64,000 nt of DNA from Porodaedalea pini. Its lineage: Eukaryota; Basidiomycota; Agaricomycetes; Hymenochaetales; Hymenochaetaceae. Numbering within the stretch: the stretch's first letter is position 1; the number at the start of each line of letters is the position of its first letter. The stretch is from NCBI GenBank assembly GCA_002794775.1, contig NBAY01000081.1:118782-182781 (forward strand). Direction: 5' to 3'. Both the position numbers and the translations under genes were made by a program. Shown one piece after another: positions 10,566-20,035 of this stretch. The notes under the pieces were generated by a model that was not told the DNA's origin, did not search any database, and saw nothing but the letters and a program-made list of their open reading frames with translations.

Positions 10566-13500
10566 TTACCCCCCCTTCAAGGTTGGGCGTCCCGACCAAC
10601 CATGATCGCGTTCTTCAGGCTCGGTGTCGACAAAGAGCGGACGGAGTCGTTGACGAGGGATGTCGAGTTTCCGAGGTGCACCGGGATGTTTGAGGTAGAA
10701 CTCAGCGATCGCCTCCTTCGCGTTCTCGCCGAAGTCCGTCTCAGGCTGCCAAGTAGGTTCGTTGTACCCGGCCCACTTGACAAGGTATTGTAGTTTACCT
10801 CGGTGCAGACGTGAGTCAATGACCTTTTCGACCTCGTATTCCTCTTCGTTGTCGACGATTTTTGGCGGTGGCGGCGGCGGTTGCTTCTGGTTTTCAAAGG
10901 ACGGTTCGACAGCGGGTTTCAACAGGGCTTCATTGAAGACAGGGTGGACCTTTCTCCATCGTTTGGGGAGCTTGAGCTTGTAGGCGCTCGCTCCTACCTT
11001 GTCGACAATGTCGAAGGGACCGTACCATTTGTCGGCAAGCTTCTTCGTGGGCGAATCCGTGCTGATATTTCGTCCGTCGAGGAAGATCTTATCGCCAGCC
11101 TTGTACTCCACCGATGCTCCTGCCGTCCTGTCATGGTAGCGTTTCATGTCTTCAGCTGCCTTGACCAGATTGTCCCTTGCCGCGCGATGGGTCTCCTTGA
11201 TGTGCTTCGCGAATTCTTCCGCCGACATGTTGGCAGAGGACGTTCGTACGGTGTCGAAGCTCCTAGGGTGACGTCCAGTGTTCGCGTAGAAGGGTGACAT
11301 CTTCGTCGCCGAATGTTCGCGGTTGTTGTAGGCGAACTCTGCGAGAGGGAGCCAGTCCTTCCAGTCCGACTGCCGATGGTCAACGAAGAGTCGGAGGTAT
11401 TGTTCGAGCTCTTGGTTAACGCGTTCCGTTTGACCATCCGTTTGCGGGTGGTATGCCGTTGACGGGTTGCCCTCGATGTGTAGGAGTTTGTACAGCTCCT
11501 TCATCATCGATGCGTCGAACTGCGTGCCGCGGTCATGGATGATCTTCTTCGGCAAGCCGTGGAGGCGGAAGACATGATCGCGGTACAGCTGGGCCATGCC
11601 TTCTGCTGACAGTCTTGTCGTCGTCGGAGTCGCGTGCATCTGCTTCGAGAACCTATCCACGAAGACGCAGATCGCGTTGTGTCCCTTGGAGTCCGGGAGC
11701 TCTCCGATTAGGTCGACCGTGACGATCTCCCAGGGACCTTCAGGGATTGCGTTAGGATGAAGTGGCCTCGACCTCGATGCCCTCAGAGCCTTCGTCCGTT
11801 GGCAACGGTCGCATCCTCGGACGTATGCTCGGACATCGGAGAACATCGACGCCCACCAGAAGTCTCGACGTACCAGTTCGACCATCTTCGACGATCCGGG
11901 ATGTCCTGCCAGGGCCGAGTCGTGGCACTCCCGCAACACCGCTTCCTTCATCGTCGATGGCACGTACACCTTGCCTTTCATCCGCCACAACCCGTCGACC
12001 TCTACCACATTCGTCGGCCTTTCCGACTCGTCCTGCGCCCTCTGCGCGTCACCCACTCGTTCCAACACTTCCTCCCGTGACGTTCTGACCACTCCACGAT
12101 TTAGCCACTTGTCCTTGATGAACACGACGTCGTCGTTGTCATCCTTTCCCTCATCATAGCCGGCTTTGCGCGACAGTAAATCCGCCTTGCCCATCGTCTT
12201 CCCCGACTTGTGTTCGAGGTGGAAGTCAAACTCCTCGAGTTCGGTTCGCCAGCGGGCTTGACGGTAGCTCAGCTTCTGCGCTGACCTGAAGTAGGTGAGG
12301 TTAGCGTGGTCGGACCAGATTTCGATCTTGTGACGAGCGCCGAGGAGGTATTGTCGCCATTCCTTGAGCGCCGAAACGATCGCGAGCATCTCCTTGTCGT
12401 AGATCTCGTAGTTTCGTTCAGCGGGCAGGAGTGCTTCTGACCTATAGGCAATCACCCTCCACTTCCCTTCCTGCTTCTGTAACAACACACCGCCGAGCGC
12501 AAAGTTTGACGAGTCCGCTTCTACGCGGAAAGGACCCTCGTCGTTGGCGATGGCTAGGACTGGAGGTGAGCAGAGACGTCGTCTCAGCTCCTCGAACGCC
12601 TCCTGCTGTTCGGTCTCCCATACCCAGTCCTTCTTGCCCGTTAACGACGTCAGCGGATGGACCACCTTGCTGTAGTCCTTGATGAACCGTCGCAGCCAGT
12701 TACCCATGCCGAGGAACTGTTGTAGTTGCTTCAGGTTTCGTGGGACCGGCCAGTTCGCAATTGCCTCCGTCTTTGCTGGGTCAGCCTTGATCTCGCCATT
12801 ACCGATGATGTGGCCGAGGTATTTGACGACCTTGGCGTCAAACTCGCACTTCTCCGGCTTCAGGTACAGGCCATTCTCTCGAAGGATCTGAAGGACGCGC
12901 CTCGACGTGTCTATATGTTCCTCAATGGTTTCCGAGAGAATCAATATGTCGTCAAGGTATACGATGATCAGGTTAGCGTAAATCAGTTCCTTGAAGATGT
13001 GATTGACAAAAGCCTGGAACGTCGCCGGGGCGTTGCAGAGACCAAAGAACATGACCGTTGGTTCGAAGAGGCCCATGTTCGTGCGAAACGCTGCCTTCCA
13101 TTCGTCGCCTTCGCGGATCCGGACATTGTAGTACCCCCATCGAAGGTCAAGCTTAGTGATGTACTTCGCTTTCTTGACTTTGTCGACAAGTTCGTCGATG
13201 AGAGGAAGGGGATACTTATTCTTGATCGTGCCGTCATTGAGCTTACGGTAGTCCTGGATCGGGCGTAGCGACTTGTCGGCCTTCTTGATGAAGAAGAAGG
13301 GCGACGCCATTGGCGATATCGACCGTCGAATGCGACCCGATTTCAGATTTTCGTCGAGGAAGTCCTTGAGTGACTGTTGCTCAGTTGGCGTGAGCGGATA
13401 GATCTTACAGTCGCTTGGTTTGAAGTCGGGCTTCAAGTCGATAACATGGTCCCAGGGTCGGTGTTCCGGTAGTTTCTCGAATCCCTTCTCCGAGAAGACG

Positions 13501-14216
13501 TCGGCGTAATCGTCGAGGTATGCGGGCCAGGACGCCTTGTCCATTCGCACCTCTCTCATCCTCCCCGTCTCTTCCGCCACTTTCCACACCTTCCGCATGC
13601 CGTCCTCTACAGCTTTCTCCACCACACATTCGCTCGGGCAGCGAGTGAAGTCGAGCGTCCCCGTCTTCCAGTTGACCTCTGGGTTGTGCCGTCGAAGCCA
13701 GTCGTACCCCAAGAAGATGTTAGACGATGCCAGAGAGGTTACCGCCAGGACGATTCGTTCCTTATGGTGACCGATCGTAAGTTCAACGTCGACGTACTCC
13801 TCGATCAACCCGGCTTCGTTGTGTGTGCCGTCGGCATTAAGTACCGCAAGGGGTCGGATATATCGTTTCGTCTCCAGCCCATATCGCTCGACGAATCTTA
13901 CGTCAATGCACGATCCCGTACATCCCGAATCCACAAGCGCGTGCGCGTCTACCTCCCTCACTTCACCTTCCACGCTGTGTCCGACGTTCAGGAGAAGGTC
14001 CAGCTGGCGTCCGCCAGTTCCTCTCATGAACAGCTGCTCATGCTCTTCACTTTCTTTCACACCGGTGGGGACTTCGTAATCGGGAAAACCATCGACGTCG
14101 TTTGCATCTACGTATTGTACAGACGGTTGGTTATATTTTAGCGGATCCGGATTCGAAGTCCCTTGTTCTTCTCGGTCAGTCGCCCCGATGGCTACGCCTG
14201 ACCACTCGCAAAACCC
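10566..14216 (-). CDS. Chromovirus pol polyprotein (PR-RT-RH-IN-chromodomain)
   Basis: Open pol frame in the -1 frame relative to gag; it overlaps the gag end and has no ATG of its own near the start, so it is probably made as a Gag-Pol fusion. Residue numbers count from a GTG at 14060. Protease active site LVDSG (44–46). Reverse transcriptase about 240–420 with YLDD at 368–371. RNase H about 505–620 (EADSS…YDKEMLAI…SDHANL). Integrase zinc site about 710–757 (H…H…CDRCQ). Integrase core D783, D843, E879, with exactly 35 residues between the last two. GPF-type C-terminal region about 1005–1045. Chromodomain about 1074–1130 (YEVEKVIDSR…YLVKWAGYNEPTWQP). The stop codon is immediately next to the 3' LTR. 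All catalytic residues appear intact. Confidence 0.93.
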   Translation of the reverse strand, partial: GFCEWSGVAIGATDREEQGTSNPDPLKYNQPSVQYVDANDVDGFPDYEVPTGVKESEEHEQLFMRGTGGRQLDLLLNVGHSVEGEVREVDAHALVDSGCTGSCIDVRFVERYGLETKRYIRPLAVLNADGTHNEAGLIEEYVDVELTIGHHKERIVLAVTSLASSNIFLGYDWLRRHNPEVNWKTGTLDFTRCPSECVVEKAVEDGMRKVWKVAEETGRMREVRMDKASWPAYLDDYADVFSEKGFEKLPEHRPWDHVIDLKPDFKPSDCKIYPLTPTEQQSLKDFLDENLKSGRIRRSISPMASPFFFIKKADKSLRPIQDYRKLNDGTIKNKYPLPLIDELVDKVKKAKYITKLDLRWGYYNVRIREGDEWKAAFRTNMGLFEPTVMFFGLCNAPATFQAFVNHIFKELIYANLIIVYLDDILILSETIEEHIDTSRRVLQILRENGLYLKPEKCEFDAKVVKYLGHIIGNGEIKADPAKTEAIANWPVPRNLKQLQQFLGMGNWLRRFIKDYSKVVHPLTSLTGKKDWVWETEQQEAFEELRRRLCSPPVLAIANDEGPFRVEADSSNFALGGVLLQKQEGKWRVIAYRSEALLPAERNYEIYDKEMLAIVSALKEWRQYLLGARHKIEIWSDHANLTYFRSAQKLSYRQARWRTELEEFDFHLEHKSGKTMGKADLLSRKAGYDEGKDDNDDVVFIKDKWLNRGVVRTSREEVLERVGDAQRAQDESERPTNVVEVDGLWRMKGKVYVPSTMKEAVLRECHDSALAGHPGSSKMVELVRRDFWWASMFSDVRAYVRGCDRCQRTKALRASRSRPLHPNAIPEGPWEIVTVDLIGELPDSKGHNAICVFVDRFSKQMHATPTTTRLSAEGMAQLYRDHVFRLHGLPKKIIHDRGTQFDASMMKELYKLLHIEGNPSTAYHPQTDGQTERVNQELEQYLRLFVDHRQSDWKDWLPLAEFAYNNREHSATKMSPFYANTGRHPRSFDTVRTSSANMSAEEFAKHIKETHRAARDNLVKAAEDMKRYHDRTAGASVEYKAGDKIFLDGRNISTDSPTKKLADKWYGPFDIVDKVGASAYKLKLPKRWRKVHPVFNEALLKPAVEPSFENQKQPPPPPPKIVDNEEEYEVEKVIDSRLHRGKLQYLVKWAGYNEPTWQPETDFGENAKEAIAEFYLKHPGAPRKLDIPRQRLRPLFVDTEPEERDHGWSGRPTLKGG
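10569..10578 (-). other. Polypurine tract
   Basis: GAAGGGGGGG on the minus strand, three bases (the pol stop TAA) before the 3' LTR. It is positioned to prime plus-strand DNA synthesis. Confidence 0.7.
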
Positions 14217-15268
14217 TGCGAGTCGACGACCTCTTCGTCATTGACTTCCTCTTCCACATAGTCCTCCACCGTCGACCTCCGAGTGTCTATGACTTCCTCG
14301 AAGGCCGACTCCTTCATCGCGCCGAGCTCGTCCGCGAGGATGCGACGTTCGCCTGGTGCCATTAGCTCCAGCATGCGCTGGATGATCGGTTTCCCCTGCG
14401 GGCACTTGTCCTTGAAATGGCCCAGCCCACCGCAGATCCAGCACGCGCGTCGTCGTTGCGCCTCGTTCATTGAGACGTCCATCGGTTGACCAGCGCCTCC
14501 AAAAGTGACGCCGGTCGCGTCGCGTCTGTCGACGTGAGGGGCCGCTACCTGACGGCGAGCCGGGGGTCCTTGTTGTTGCTGTGGGCGAGGTTGAGGTATA
14601 AATGGGCGGCCTTTTTGGATCGCGCGGATCTGTTGTTCGCCGCGATCGATCTCGATAGCCTTGTTTTTCCAGTCCTCGTACTTCGTCGGGACCGGCGTTG
14701 ATCTCAGGACTCCACGCACTACTTCGATGTTCATCGCGCGTTTGAGACGATCACAGATGATGCCGTCGTCCTTCAGTTCCGCGCGCTTAATGATGACGTC
14801 GAGCTGCTGGAAGAACTTGTCTGCGGTGAGGTCCTTCTGGACCTTTTCCCGGAATTCCTTCAGTGCCGCCTCCTTGCGATTCGGGTCGTCGAACGAGGCG
14901 TCGAGTCGTTCCTGGAATCTCTCCCAGCTGTCGGTGAAGGTGACGATTCCCGACGTTGTCGACTCCTCGACGTAATTCTGCGCCCACGTCGCCGCATTAC
15001 CACCCTTCAGGTAGGAGAGAGCTACATAAATTTTACTCTCCGACGTAGGGTATCGGTTCGGGTTCGCGGATACAAAAAGGAGGACTTCACGTCTGAAGTC
15101 GAGGTAGTCGTCGCCACCAGTGAATTCACGTGGTCGGGCGACGTCGATGTTTTGTACCGCAGCGGCGCTAGGGCCTGCTGGGGCGTTTGCGGCTTGGTGA
15201 GCGAAGGCGCCCGCTACAATCGCCGCGATTTGCTCTAGCTGTTGAGTGCTGAAGGTTCCCGTCGACAT
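14192..15268 (-). CDS. Chromovirus gag
   Basis: 358-aa Gag beginning at the ATG at 15268 (MSTGTFSTQQ). It has a retrotransposon-Gag type capsid region (about residues 45–200; FTGGDDYLDFRREV, SYLKGGNAATWAQ, SWERFQERLDASFDD) and one CCHC zinc knuckle, CWICGGLGHFKDKC, near the C terminus. It forms the virus-like particle and packages the RNA. A 710-nt leader separates it from the primer site. It ends at TAG 14194–14192; a candidate slippery heptamer lies 15 nt before that stop. Confidence 0.92.
   Translation of the reverse strand: MSTGTFSTQQLEQIAAIVAGAFAHQAANAPAGPSAAAVQNIDVARPREFTGGDDYLDFRREVLLFVSANPNRYPTSESKIYVALSYLKGGNAATWAQNYVEESTTSGIVTFTDSWERFQERLDASFDDPNRKEAALKEFREKVQKDLTADKFFQQLDVIIKRAELKDDGIICDRLKRAMNIEVVRGVLRSTPVPTKYEDWKNKAIEIDRGEQQIRAIQKGRPFIPQPRPQQQQGPPARRQVAAPHVDRRDATGVTFGGAGQPMDVSMNEAQRRRACWICGGLGHFKDKCPQGKPIIQRMLELMAPGERRILADELGAMKESAFEEVIDTRRSTVEDYVEEEVNDEEVVDSQGFASGQA
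14210..14216 (-). promoter_or_regulatory. Candidate -1 frameshift site
   Basis: The minus strand reads G-GGT-TTT in gag codon register, matching the X-XXY-YYZ rule, 15 nt before the gag stop. A shift back by one base enters the pol frame, which has no stop from here to the protease. A stimulatory RNA fold was not tested. Confidence 0.55.
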
Positions 15269-15978
15269 CGTTGTTCTAGACGTGTCCGTTTGTCGTTCCG
15301 GGGGGGTCGGTGGTGACGAATCTCGTCGCGCCTCTCTATACGGTCCTGGGATTGGTGGGAGAATGGTCGACGTCGAAAGCGATGGCGAAATCGGGGTTGT
15401 CTGGTCTATCGATGCAGGAGCCCACTTTAATCTCCTTCCTCCTTCAAGCGTCGAATACCAAAGTCCTTTTTCTTGACGCCACCAGATAACGTATTCAACG
15501 CCTTCTCGAGTGATCGTGAACCAGGAACGGCGTTCCTCGTTATACCAGGAACGAGGCGGGAGAGCACGACGTTGCTCTTCGTCGAGATCTATGTTGACGT
15601 TGGCGGAGGGACAGGGATCGGTTGGTTGTCCGGGTGAATGTTACGCTGACGAAGGACAGGTTCGTCGGCGAGTTTGATGACCAAACGGAAGGAGGCGGCC
15701 GAGATCACAATCGACAACGACGTCGACGATTGCACACGGTGTGTTACCCACGTCCAGGTCAGATGGTTCCTCCACCAGAGGGAGAGGCGGAGAGCCAGGG
15801 TCGGGAAAAGTCGGGTGTTTAGTTTACGTAATACACGAACGTCCGAAAACGTCCGGGCAGGGTTGAGGGTTGTCGTTTAAGGGGTTTACACGTCAAGTCC
15901 GTCGAGGGGAGCGCTCCTCTAGACCGAGTGAAGGCGAGTCGACAGCGACGACGTACGCTGGGGATGAGCCTGGGTGGG

Positions 15979-15989
15979 GTTCTGCTTTT
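15979..15989 (-). other. Primer-binding site complementary to the element's own RNA start
   Basis: One base inside the 5' LTR. The minus-strand sequence AAAAGCAGAAC is exactly complementary to GTTCTGCTTTT inside the LTR (16196–16186), about 33 nt after the LTR TATA box, where transcription should begin. There is no TGG-type complement to a tRNA 3' end. This is the arrangement of Tf1-type self-priming elements. Confidence 0.75.
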
Positions 15990-15990
15990 A

Positions 15991-16403
15991 TGTTAGGCGG
16001 GAGCCCGGGAGACGACTCGGACTGGGCAGGCCTCGGCTGACTGTTGTCTGGGACGTGCTATACTCGAGCGTAGACTCGGGACACGCTTACTCAGGCTAGG
16101 TCGTCGCGGAGGTAAGAGGATTAATACAAGTCTAAACTAATACAAGGGGGACGAGTCTCACCTAGGTCGTCGCGGAGGTAAGAGGAAAAGCAGAACAAGG
16201 AGTTCATGCGATTCCTGAGACCTTATATAGCGACGACCGTGAGACTATATTACCTAACATTACATAATGAGTGGGAATGGAACGAATGAAGACAGTGTGG
16301 GAATGATTGTGTAAGATGGGTAAATATAATGAAAAGGACGAATATAATAAAGGAAATGGTAAAAGGGGAAAATAAAGAAAAGGTGAAAGTTCAGGTTCTA
16401 ACA
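15991..16403 (-). repeat. LTR (5' LTR of the element, with promoter)
   Basis: 413 bp, matching 10153–10565. On the minus strand it has a TATA box, CTATATAAGG (16221–16230), and a predicted RNA start near 16196. Confidence 0.93.
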
Positions 16404-16408
16404 CCGAA
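16404..16408. repeat. LTR element target-site duplication, right
   Basis: CCGAA, identical to 10148–10152. Confidence 0.88.
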
Positions 16409-19264
16409 GCATGTTCCAAACGATACCGTGAACATTGCCGTAACCCCCACCCCGAGTCGAAAATTCTCTTAGACATTGAAACTACACGAGCCAAGAATGC
16501 TTTCTTCGGTGCCCGTCTCCAACAATCCGATTCGCGCACAGCCTGGTGCAATCAATTCCTGGGTATGGCTCGTCGCCGATCGCCTATCGGTGCGCTCCGC
16601 ATGTCTAATGGGTCATTCACCCTGACGGAATCAGATAAAGCGTCCCTCTTTCGCGAGACGTTCTTCCTGCCGCTTTCGCAGGCACCAGAGATCATCCCTC
16701 TCCCTGCCCTCTCCGATTTCCACCTTATCGAAATGAAAGACGTCCATGCCGCCTTCCATGGTATTGATCGGGAAACGAGTCCTGGCAATAGCCATATCTC
16801 GTATAAACACTTGGAGCTCCTCATCAAGCATCGCGGACAGTTCTTTGCCGATCTTTTCTCGTTATGCTTAAAACTCGGTCATTTCCCTTTGCCTTTCAAA
16901 ACTTCGCTGGTTACTTTCATCCCTAAACCCAAACGATCAGACTTCTCTGTTCCTAGGGCTTTTTGTCCTATTACTTTGGTTGATACCATAGGCAAGCTTT
17001 TCGAACGTATTCTCTTTAATATTCTTCAACCTTTTTTCGAACTCAACACCCTTATCCCCGACGCCCAGCATGGGTGCCGTAAACATCGTTCTTCATTAAT
17101 GGCCTGTTACGAACTTCTTTCGTCCATTTTATCCCAACCTTTTATTCATAGCGGAAGTGACAGGAGTGGCACCCTCCATCGCCGACACCGCTACCTCATC
17201 ACGTCGGTCCTCACCGTTGACATTCAAGGTTTTTTTGATAACATTTCTCACAACCGCCTTCTTTCAAAACTTATACATTCCAACATCCACCCGAATATCA
17301 TTCACGTCCTCTCGAGCTGGCTCAGAGACCGTCCCATTTCGTTCCACTTCAATAATTTCTTTTCTTCACCGTTCATTAAACCTAATCGCGGGGTTCCCCA
17401 AGGGTCCCCATTGTCTCCTCTTATTTCGGTTTTCGCCGCAGCTGATGTTATCACGGCATACAACACATGATTTGGCCCTGACCGCCCTTTACTAGCCTAC
17501 ATGGACGACCATCTTCTTTATGCTCATTCACTTAGCATTCGCACCAATATAGTACGCCTTCATACCCAATTCCAATTCCTCTCCCTCCAATTCCACTCTC
17601 TTGGTTTATCCATCGATCCAGATGCCATAGAACTTCTTCACATTCTTCCGCATGGCCAATTGGCGAATTTTACATTTCGTTCATTCCTTTCAGATCCCGC
17701 TTCTTCTTCGTATGCATCTCTGTCTTTACCCAATAACCGCGTCATCCAACCTTTGCGTCACCTTACCTGGCTTGGCGTTATTTTTTCCTATGACCTGTCT
17801 CCTAAACTTCATTTCGAATCCCGGGCTAACAAAGCCCTTTCTACTTTACACCAACGTTCCTTTCTTTTCAACAGATCCAACGGTGCATATCTTCAGTATG
17901 CTCGCCTCCTTTACTTTGGCTTAATCCGTTCGGTAGCCGTATACAGCGCCGTCCTCTTCCCAGAGTCCCCTTTCATCTCAATTCTCCAAACAACACAAAA
18001 CCGTTTTCTTCACTCAATTTTTCACCGTAGCATTAATCCAGCCGTGGCGGAATCCTTTATTTCCTGCCCACCTCTTTCACTCTTTATTCGTTCACTATCT
18101 CAACGTTTCCTGTTGTCCTATTTCGCTCATTCAAAACATAACCCCAAACCGAAACAATACCTTATTTCATCGCTTCTTCCCAATATTTCGATTCCCAAAG
18201 TCCTTTCTTTTCCTTCATTTACGCCCATTCATTCACGCCTTATTATGACGCCTATTCCTTCAGACTCGCAACACCCCCGCGCAATTCGCGACTTCAATTC
18301 CTTTTTTCTTCACCCACCTCCTTACCAATACTTTATCTTCACAGATGGCTCGATCATTCTGACCGCCGACGGCTCCCTTAATGGTGGCCATGGATTCGTC
18401 ATTATGCACAATCAACAGGAACTTGCTGTCTTTTCTTCAGCAGCGCACTCTTGATCAAACATACTGTTTGAAGAGCAGGAAGCGCTCATCGCAGCCATGC
18501 GACGTATCTCTTCTCTCCTTGCTAAATGCTTCACACCCATCCACATACACATCGTCTCGGATTCGCTTAACAGCGTCCAGCTTATCTTTTCAAACGATAC
18601 CCGACATGCAGACTTCATCATCCTCTTCCGTCGTCTATGTGGAATATTCCTCGCCCTCCACCACGAGGCATCTCATATCACTGTCCAGTGGCTCCCATCC
18701 CACCATGGAGTACTGGGCAACTCTAAAGCTGATAAGCTCGCCAAAGACGCAGCGTCCAACCCTCAGCGCGAGATCATTCCGGACTCGCTCCCCAACCTGA
18801 TGGCGCAAGTACAGCTCGACCTTCTCCGAGACTGGAAAGCCAAAATCGTAAACCTGCAGGGACATCGCTCTATCCTTGAGCCGTCCTCCTTTATCCTCCA
18901 CCCAACGCGGTCTCTGCACCCGTTCTTGAAGCTTTCACCAAGGAAGAAGATACATCGTATAGTTCTATCACACGCTGTCAGCATAATGCTAAACGCGCTC
19001 GATTTGCATAACCGAAACCTCGAACCACGTTGCCCGGACCCGTCGGGCGTCAAACATGACGTCCATCATATGCTTAATTGTTGTCCTTTTTTCGCACTTA
19101 TTCGAAATGGCCTTTTTCGTCAACGATCCTTACCCTTAGACTTTGCGGAGTGGTTTCGTCCAAATAACTTTATGCTCCTTTTGAAATTCGCTTACTTTTC
19201 TTTTCGTCGTCCTCCGGACAGCATGCCCGCCTTTTCCGAATTACCTCCATCCTTTTACCTTTAG
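16409..19264 (+). pseudogene. LINE ORF2, reverse transcriptase and RNase H part, two nonsense codons
   Basis: Continuation of ORF2 beyond the nested LTR element. Reverse transcriptase motifs: ITLVDTIGKLFERIL, TVDIQGFFDNISHNRLL (about 17216), GVPQGSPLSP (about 17390) and YMDDHLLY (about 17498). A TGA at 17468–17470 lies between the last two. An RNase H domain follows: FTDGS (about 18331), EEQEALIAA, VSDSLNS and WLPSHHGVLGNSKADKLA. A second TGA at 18452–18454 lies inside it. The end has a Cys/His cluster (C…HDVHHMLNCCP). The frame is otherwise open to TAG 19262–19264, so the damage is limited to point mutations and the insertion. Confidence 0.9.
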
Positions 19265-19404
19265 TCGCATCCCTTAACTCTTGTTACGCATATCGTCCCT
19301 AGTCATCGAACTCCAGCATTCACGCTCTACGTAGTTACTTTCTGTTCCGGTCCGTTCCTTATGCGGTTGGTGATCTGTTAGTAGTAGATAGCAGATATTA
19401 TAAA
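19265..19404 (+). other. LINE 3' UTR and tail
   Basis: 140 bp after the ORF2 stop, ending GATATTATAAA directly before the right target duplication. There is no long poly(A). Confidence 0.7.
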
Positions 19405-19755
19405 GGCGGAGGCACGTGCATCCATGTCCATATTCGTGCTCGGACTCTGATGCGCGCGCAGCAGCTGTTTCTGCACGGCGAGAGGGACGCGTCTGCTTGC
19501 GCGTGGGTCGCAAGCATCATAGGTGAGAACGTGTTTAGTACCTGTGTATGGTGGTGGCGGTAGTGAACCTGCGGTCGAGAATCTGATTGTGAATAGGGAC
19601 GCGCGTGCGCGAATAGCGCGAACGGCGGCGACCCGTGCCCGCACGTCGGAGACGAGGTCGAAAGGGGCGACAACGATGACACAGAGAGCGGGGAGGGCGA
19701 TGCTTGCTAGGTATGTCGCAAAGAAAACACAGACAAAGCGAGGCTTCAAGTTCAA
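19405..19755 (-). pseudogene. Broken copy 2 of the HMG-1 last exon (5' part) with intron end
   Basis: Continuation of the HMG-1 tail copy cut by the LINE. On the minus strand it runs from within the last HMG-1 intron (the CATACCTAG acceptor is still visible near 19710) into the exon (SPTCGHGSPPF, AVQKQLLRAHQSPS). Homology to the intact gene ends near 19755, inside the intron, and the cc-2 3' flank begins. The right LINE target duplication is 19405–19415. Confidence 0.82.
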
Positions 19756-19779
19756 GTACTAGTCCTTTCAGATACGGGT

Positions 19780-20035
19780 GTGCTATGTAGTACAATCGCT
19801 TTCAATTGCCTACTCAGTTCAAATGGGACTCGCTGCGAGCTCTCGCGTCTCATGCTTCAAAGGCAGGTTCTATATTATTCACTATTCAAGATTCTAGAAG
19901 GGAGTGAATATGATCTACGCTTGCTATGATTACACTCTTCTATATCTGGCCATTTGTCACGAGCCTATCTCTGGGCTTGATGTACGTAGCCTTCCCGTGC
20001 CAAACCATGCGTCATTCTCCGAGTCTGAGTCCTCC
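19780..20035. repeat. Conserved 3' flank of the cc-2 cassette
   Basis: Aligns with the 3' flanks of cc-1 (2990–3254) and cc-3, for example GTACAATCGCTTTCAAT and GATTCTAGAAGGGAGTG. Confidence 0.65.

Larger units (their letters stand above)
10153..16403 (-). mobile_element. Full-length Ty3/gypsy chromovirus
   Basis: A 6251-bp LTR retrotransposon, transcribed on the minus strand, inserted in LINE ORF2. It has two 413-bp LTRs that look identical, beginning TGTTAG and ending CTAACA, a 5-bp target duplication, gag and a pol ordered protease–RT–RNase H–integrase–chromodomain. Intact frames and matching LTRs point to a recent, possibly still competent insertion. The C-terminal chromodomain places it among chromoviruses, whose integration is usually steered to marked chromatin. 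Confidence 0.95.
6873..19404 (+). mobile_element. Full-length non-LTR retrotransposon (LINE), split by an LTR element
   Basis: Element of about 6.28 kb once the nested insertion is removed, bounded by an 11-bp target duplication. It has a 70-bp 5' leader, an ORF1 with cysteine-rich and zinc-knuckle motifs, an ORF2 with AP-endonuclease, reverse transcriptase and RNase H, and a 140-bp 3' UTR ending TATTATAAA. The layout fits a Tad1/I-like group, but the clade is not established. It inserted into HMG-1 tail copy 2 and is now inactive: three in-frame stop codons and a 6.25-kb insertion interrupt its genes. Confidence 0.92.
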
